Source of the DNA: Lachnospiraceae bacterium
GTDB taxonomy: Bacteria > Bacillota > Clostridia > Lachnospirales > Lachnospiraceae
Length of the DNA stretch: 64,000 bases
Assembly: GCA_022769665.1 (NCBI GenBank)
Contig: JALEIR010000042.1
Location: 36,172 to 100,171 of the forward strand
Reading direction: 5' to 3'
Made by a program: the position numbers and the translations under genes. A model generated the notes under the pieces. That model was not told the DNA's origin. It was given only the letters and a program-made list of their open reading frames with translations, and ran no database searches. Below are positions 63,257-64,000 of this stretch, piece by piece (within the stretch, counting starts at the first letter, position 1; the number at the start of each line of letters is the position of its first letter).

Positions 63257-64000
63257 TTATAATGGCAGTGTAAAGATAAACTCAGCACCCTTACCATCTT
63301 CCCTGTTTCTTCCGGTAATCGTTCCTCCGTGAGCATTCACAACTGTTTCGCAGATTGTAAGCCCAAGTCCAATTCCCTTTCTGACACCGGAAGCTCTTGT
63401 TTTTGAGGTATAAAAAATCTGGAAAAGATTTCCTTCATCCTCTTTCGCAATACCTTCCCCTTCGTCCTTGACTGTCACCTGTGCCATGTCAGGCAAATAG
63501 TTTACACAGACTGTAATCGTCTCCTCACAAGTAGTATGCTTTACCGCATTGTCCAGCAAATTGGTGATTACCTGTTCAATCAGTTTTGCATCCATAGGAA
63601 CCATTTTAAAATCTTCCGGTATCTCAACCTGTATTTCCCTGTCAGGATAATTTTTTCTATGTGTGCCACCGCACATGCAATAACCTCTTCCAGTGCCTCC
63701 ATCTCTTTATGTACTAATATCTTTCCATCTTGTAGTCTTGTCAAGCTTAGTATATTTTCCACTAATGATTTCAACCAGTCCGCATCCTGATAGATGCCTT
63801 TTAGAAGTTTCTGGCGATTATCACCCTTTTCGGTCATATCCATTAACATTTCCGCAGAACCCATAATTCCGGAAAGAGGTGTGCGCAAATCATGAGAAAT
63901 TGCTCTGAGAAGATTTGCTCTCTCCCTTTCTCGTTCCATCCGTTGTCTGTCTCTTACTCTTTCAATGGTAATCTCAATACGTTCCAATGCAAGAGAAATA
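63257..64000 (-). pseudogene. kdpD: KdpD-type sensor histidine kinase, C-terminal half, frameshifted
   Basis: The gene continues past the right edge. The visible part holds HisKA (LLRAISHDLRTPLSGIMGSA), N-box LIEQVITNLLDNAVKHT, G1 VKDEGEGIAKEDEG and G2 GIGLGLTICETVV. The two ORFs in the track, 63580-63987 and 63257-63676, are one gene split by a frameshift. At the A6 tract near 63654, one more A would give AHIEKNYPDREIQV in frame. That is the kind of change that real slippage, or a sequencing error, would make. Together with the kdpE deletion, inactivation is likely. Confidence 0.85.

Overview
The window looks like the chromosome of a low-to-mid GC, monoderm gut Clostridia, most probably a Lachnospiraceae member. 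The grounds are: a Tad pilus operon without outer-membrane parts, the dapL route to lysine, aspS-gatCAB under a T-box, a PurO/AICAR-transformylase pair under a ZTP riboswitch, an ANTAR regulator beside glnA, and several DUF families common in that group (DUF6062, DUF2225, DUF368, a DUF6106-like protein). This assignment is an inference from gene content; no database search was run. No rRNA, tRNA, CRISPR array or intact prophage or IS was recognised.

Layout. 0-7 kb: a partial 3-methyladenine DNA glycosylase, acylphosphatase, and a three-gene unit of two paralogous solute-binding lipoproteins flanking a hybrid sensor kinase. 7-11.6 kb: HAD phosphatase, DegV, M19 dipeptidase and uracil permease with a structured leader. 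11.6-13.1 kb: a gene-poor stretch with palindromes, microprotein candidates and a possible gene remnant. 13-15.5 kb: an SGNH hydrolase and an MBOAT acyltransferase. 15.7-26 kb: DUF6062, tandem hemerythrin with a TetR regulator, a MocR regulator, DUF2225, GlnRS, a polytopic membrane protein and a DHH phosphoesterase. 25.6-32 kb: the last two purine steps split over two proteins behind a ZTP riboswitch, a GGDEF-EAL protein and guaB. 33.7-39 kb: aspS-gatC-gatA-gatB behind a T-box whose likely specifier is AAC (Asn). 39-43 kb: glnA, ANTAR regulator, dapF and dapL, with a terminator hairpin in the glnA leader. 43-50.5 kb: NAD synthetase, Hsp33, a methyltransferase, DUF368, hisC and a glycosyltransferase. 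50.5-61 kb: a one-direction Tad pilus operon that also encodes a very large InlB-repeat/Gly-rich/Cys-rich surface protein and a Cys-rich lipoprotein. 61-64 kb: a decaying ion-transport locus (kdpD frameshift, kdpE internal deletion, corA, a TPR gene fused to a trkH remnant) beside the 3' end of a group II intron.

How the genes fit together. GlnRS is present, so GatCAB is probably not needed for Gln-tRNA. With an Asn-type T-box on the operon, the simplest model is that AspRS and GatCAB make Asn-tRNA(Asn). Purine synthesis is tuned by ZTP through a terminator that overlaps the riboswitch. Nitrogen control of glnA probably works by antitermination with the unphosphorylatable ANTAR protein. The Tad operon builds a Flp pilus whose distal genes may encode its surface partner proteins.

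The best candidates for undescribed biology are the Tad-linked surface protein pair, the lipoprotein-kinase-lipoprotein unit whose lipoproteins carry a 5'-nucleotidase-like C-terminal domain, and the glnA and uraA leaders.
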